This document shows, piece by piece, positions 61,741-64,000 of a stretch of 64,000 bases of DNA (positions are counted from its first letter, which is position 1; each line of letters begins with the position of its first letter). Source of the stretch: Aspergillus flavus (Eukaryota; Ascomycota; Eurotiomycetes; Eurotiales; Aspergillaceae); the NCBI RefSeq assembly GCF_009017415.1, contig NC_092403.1, forward strand, positions 2,914,001 to 2,978,000. The letters are read 5' to 3'. The notes under the pieces were generated by a model. That model saw only the letters and a list, made by a program, of their open reading frames with translations, ran no database searches and was not told the origin of the DNA. A program made the position numbers and the translations under genes.

Positions 61741-62134
61741 AGCACTCTTGATTCATGACGAGATTTATGCGTGACTGGTGTTGTTGGCCATTGGGTTGAA
61801 AGGCTCGAACATATTTTTTTTTCTTTTGTTTTCGCTTCGCATGATAGACTATTTAGTCTATCGAAGAGCGCCAGATTTTGTCTCCGCGAATTTTTATCTT
61901 CCATTTCTCTAAGTTCTGTCTCCCCTGGAGTTACGTGATATCGGCCCGGAGTTGAAATTTGGACTTCTTGTTTTGCATTGCCGTTGATTCATACTTCTCC
62001 GACTATACTGCAGCCTAGCGCTGCCGACATATGTTCAGTTTCTGAACGAAATGAATATATCTATCTGCATCTATCTTAAATATTCGCTTCTGTTGTCATA
62101 CATGGGGTATCTTTAGTCGTATATGATGAGTATA
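61741..62134. other. intergenic between convergent genes
   Basis: 3' flanks of the E2 gene and the RTA1 gene. T-rich at 61818-61840. Nothing else seen. Confidence 0.5.
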
Positions 62135-63101
62135 TCAGGCAGCTTCGATGTTCTTGTTACCCTTCCTCAATGATGGGAGGAAGAGTCCAGGATGAAAAAC
62201 GGTCAGGGCCAATACCGCCAAGGCAACCATCCTATTGAGATTAGCAAATCTGCATGATCAGGAGACGTCCACGGGGGTACTCACATTCCATCCAAGACCA
62301 GGAACTCGTCCTCCTTTTGCATCAAGGGGTTTCCCCATCCGCCTGCCATCTCCGGGATACTGCAGATTACGTCAGTAAAGGTGATCCCCATCGCCCCTGA
62401 GAGACTTACCGATAGATACACCGAATGAGAACAGTGAGGTAGGCGAAGATATCTGCGAAAACCACCAACTTGATCCGTCCATTCCCCCCGTCTCGTGCCT
62501 TCTCTCCCGAGCTAGACCGAAGATAACGGATGAAAAAGTCCAAGGCCAATAGCCCACAAACGGACATGGTCGCGACCTGGAACGCTATACCCGTGATGAT
62601 AATATCATTTCCCGCATTGAGAAGATCCACTTGCTCACTCCCAGCAGCAGCCGCCACACCACCACCGGCAGCCTGCAAAATCAGAGACCCAATGTCACAG
62701 CCGATGAAAATCCAGGTGAACAATTTCGGTTTGAGGCGCGAGTGTTCCGGTCCCAGTGAAAGGATGATGTGCTTCAGAGTGAGGTAGATGCCCGCAGCGA
62801 TGAACGTTGGCCCGAGGATAATCGCCACAATTTGTAACTTAAATGCGCCGCCGTCCCAAGGGTTCTTATTCATCAGTACTCGACCGATATAGCCCGCCAT
62901 CTCGAGGAGCGTGCCGACCACCAGTGCCACCATCAGTGTCCACGAGCGAAAGTAGATGCCGAAACCGAGTTGAAATACGCCACAAAGGCCATAGAAGACC
63001 GAGAAGAAGATGTTGCCGCCATAGTTGGGATAGTAGCCGTATGTTGTAGCTTCGACGGGGCACAGGGGCGTGACTTCTGTACAGGTTTGATAGCTGGCCA
63101 T
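62135..63101 (-). CDS. RTA1-like seven-helix membrane protein
   Basis: Three exons, 63101-62410, 62359-62285 and 62231-62135, 864 nt, 287 aa. Hydrophobic helices run through the whole length, from NIFFSVFYGLCGVFQLGFGIYF on. The RTA1 family hallmarks are seen: LEMAGYIGR in helix 2, LGPTFIAAGIYLTLKHII in helix 3, FIGCDIGSLILQAAGGGVA in helix 4 and ITGIAFQVATM in helix 5. After splicing, RCIYRIPEMAGGWGNPLMQKE ends helix 6, and VLDGMMVALAVLALTVFHPG forms helix 7. RTA1/RSB1 proteins are linked to resistance against 7-aminocholesterol and to export of long-chain bases across the plasma membrane. The gene is intact. Confidence 0.9.
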
Positions 63102-63972
63102 GTTACTTAAGGCTTCGAAATTATTATATGTGTATATAAGAGAAGAGAAAAGAAAATGAGCCGAAAAAGAACGACAGTCGCTAGAAACGAAGGAATATCA
63201 GAACAGATTTATATGGCTTGTAGTCTATCAAGACAAAGGATCAGGGAGAGAAGAGACCGTTGAGACAACTCCATGGCAGGCACCTCGTATATATTTGATG
63301 TAATATTTTAGAGTCCCGGTTCTCTTCCCCGATTGCCATGACTCGAGTGGATCCTATCGGCAAATTTCCTGCGTCTTGTAGGAGAATATTATGCTTTGGA
63401 GTACCTGATTGGATCGCATTCGCTCTCGCTCTCGCATTCGTTTTCGCAGCCCCACTCGGCCTTCTAAAATTTGATCGTGGGCCCTGACTGATTCGTTGAT
63501 CCGTAAGCTCTGTTACTCGAAGGAACACCGAGATAACCACTTGGCACCACGCTGACATATTTGTTCATCTCTGTAGACCGTGCTTACTTCCCAAAATACC
63601 CGATAAGCCTCTATACGTACGTAGTTGAGCCGCAATCCTGAAAGAAAAGGAAGATGTACTGTGTACACTGTACTGTACTGCGAACGAGACAAGGCACTAT
63701 GGAGTAGCGGCCGCAGTGGGGAGCCAAGACCCCACTGCGTCACTGCCTCATTTGGGCGTTAAACGTTCAATAAACCTATTCTTTCAAGAAAAGGAGAGCA
63801 GCAGTCTTTATCCTCACCAAGATTTAATACCCAGCTCGTCTGCCCGGAACCACGTGACATCATTTGACTACGGGGATTTTTCCCCACGTGTCCCCACGTG
63901 TTCTCCACGTGGTTCGCAGTCACAGGAAATCTCCTAGTGTCAAATGTACTTTTTTGCTCTTGTGGATTGACC
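63102..63972. other. intergenic: divergent promoters of the RTA1 gene and the right-edge gene
   Basis: About 870 bp between two divergent starts. It contains four CACGTG boxes near the right end (listed separately). No other gene seen. Confidence 0.5.
63851..63911 (+). promoter_or_regulatory. four CACGTG boxes, three in helical phase
   Basis: Palindromic CACGTG at 63851-63856, 63885-63890, 63895-63900 and 63906-63911. The last three are spaced 10 and 11 nt, close to one helical turn, and lie 62-88 nt before the putative start codon at 63973. CACGTG is the core site for bHLH regulators (Cbf1/Pho4/SREBP-like) in fungi. The factor concerned is unknown. Confidence 0.6.
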
Positions 63973-64000
63973 ATGCCACGGAGGGCCCATACGAAATCGC
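63973..64000 (+). CDS. start of a probable Zn2Cys6 regulator (cut by window end)
   Basis: Only nine codons are visible: MPRRAHTKS. This start is common to many fungal Zn2Cys6 transcription factors, in which a GCxxCK zinc-cluster entry follows at once. The call rests on that resemblance and on the promoter-like region before it. Confidence 0.4.

Overview
The window is nuclear DNA of a filamentous ascomycete, most likely of the order Eurotiales (Aspergillus/Penicillium type). The grounds are many short spliceosomal introns of about 45-75 nt with GT(A/R)NGT donors and CTAAC-like branch sites, short intergenic distances, a fungal Zn2Cys6 regulator, a CFEM GPI protein, an RTA1 protein, a Mediator Med4 of Aspergillus type, and a repeat block mutated in the manner of RIP (repeat-induced point mutation). 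I did not identify a species.

Layout. 1-7433 is an extremely AT-rich relic of a Ty3/gypsy-type LTR retrotransposon. Its two LTR segments (1-193 and 7241-7433) align without gaps, and over the last 113 positions they differ only by transitions. The element sits against, and probably inside, an array of about eleven 93-99 bp units (7434-8484) that encodes the C-terminal repeat region of a fungal NLR/STAND-like protein; the middle units are also RIP-mutated. 8.5-10.5 kb holds two broken genes, a barwin/RlpA-like secreted protein and an RNase H with one in-frame TGA.

11.5-22.7 kb is a metabolic block: a six-exon secreted GH92 alpha-mannosidase, a PHD-finger protein with a decayed reading frame behind it, a divergent five-exon Zn2Cys6 regulator, and a five-exon intracellular GH13 alpha-glucosidase with a CGG-N8-CGG site in its promoter. 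23.5-26.4 kb is one large gene joining an OTT_1508-type deaminase to a MYND finger, with one apparent frameshift.

27.9-33 kb is conserved core sequence: med4, the mitochondrial carnitine/acylcarnitine carrier (acuH type, with FarA/FarB-type CCTCGG/CCGAGG motifs upstream) and a CFEM GPI-anchored protein. A long gene-poor stretch follows (33-36.7 kb), then an APH-like kinase, a tRNA-Arg(ACG), a secreted membrane-anchored protein, a DLH/SnoaL-like protein and a methyltransferase.

45.6-51.6 kb is mixed: a decayed hAT transposase, an unrecognised two-exon gene and a thoroughly broken sugar porter. 53.5-64 kb has an intact DHA1-type MFS exporter, an orphan ORF, a stub of the alpha/beta-hydrolase domain found at the N-terminus of fungal STAND proteins, a membrane protein beside a Ubc7/UBE2G-type E2, an RTA1 protein, and at the right edge the first codons of a probable Zn2Cys6 regulator behind four CACGTG boxes.

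For most spliced genes I rebuilt exons by hand and checked that the summed exon lengths are multiples of three. Family names come from recognised motifs, not from a search.
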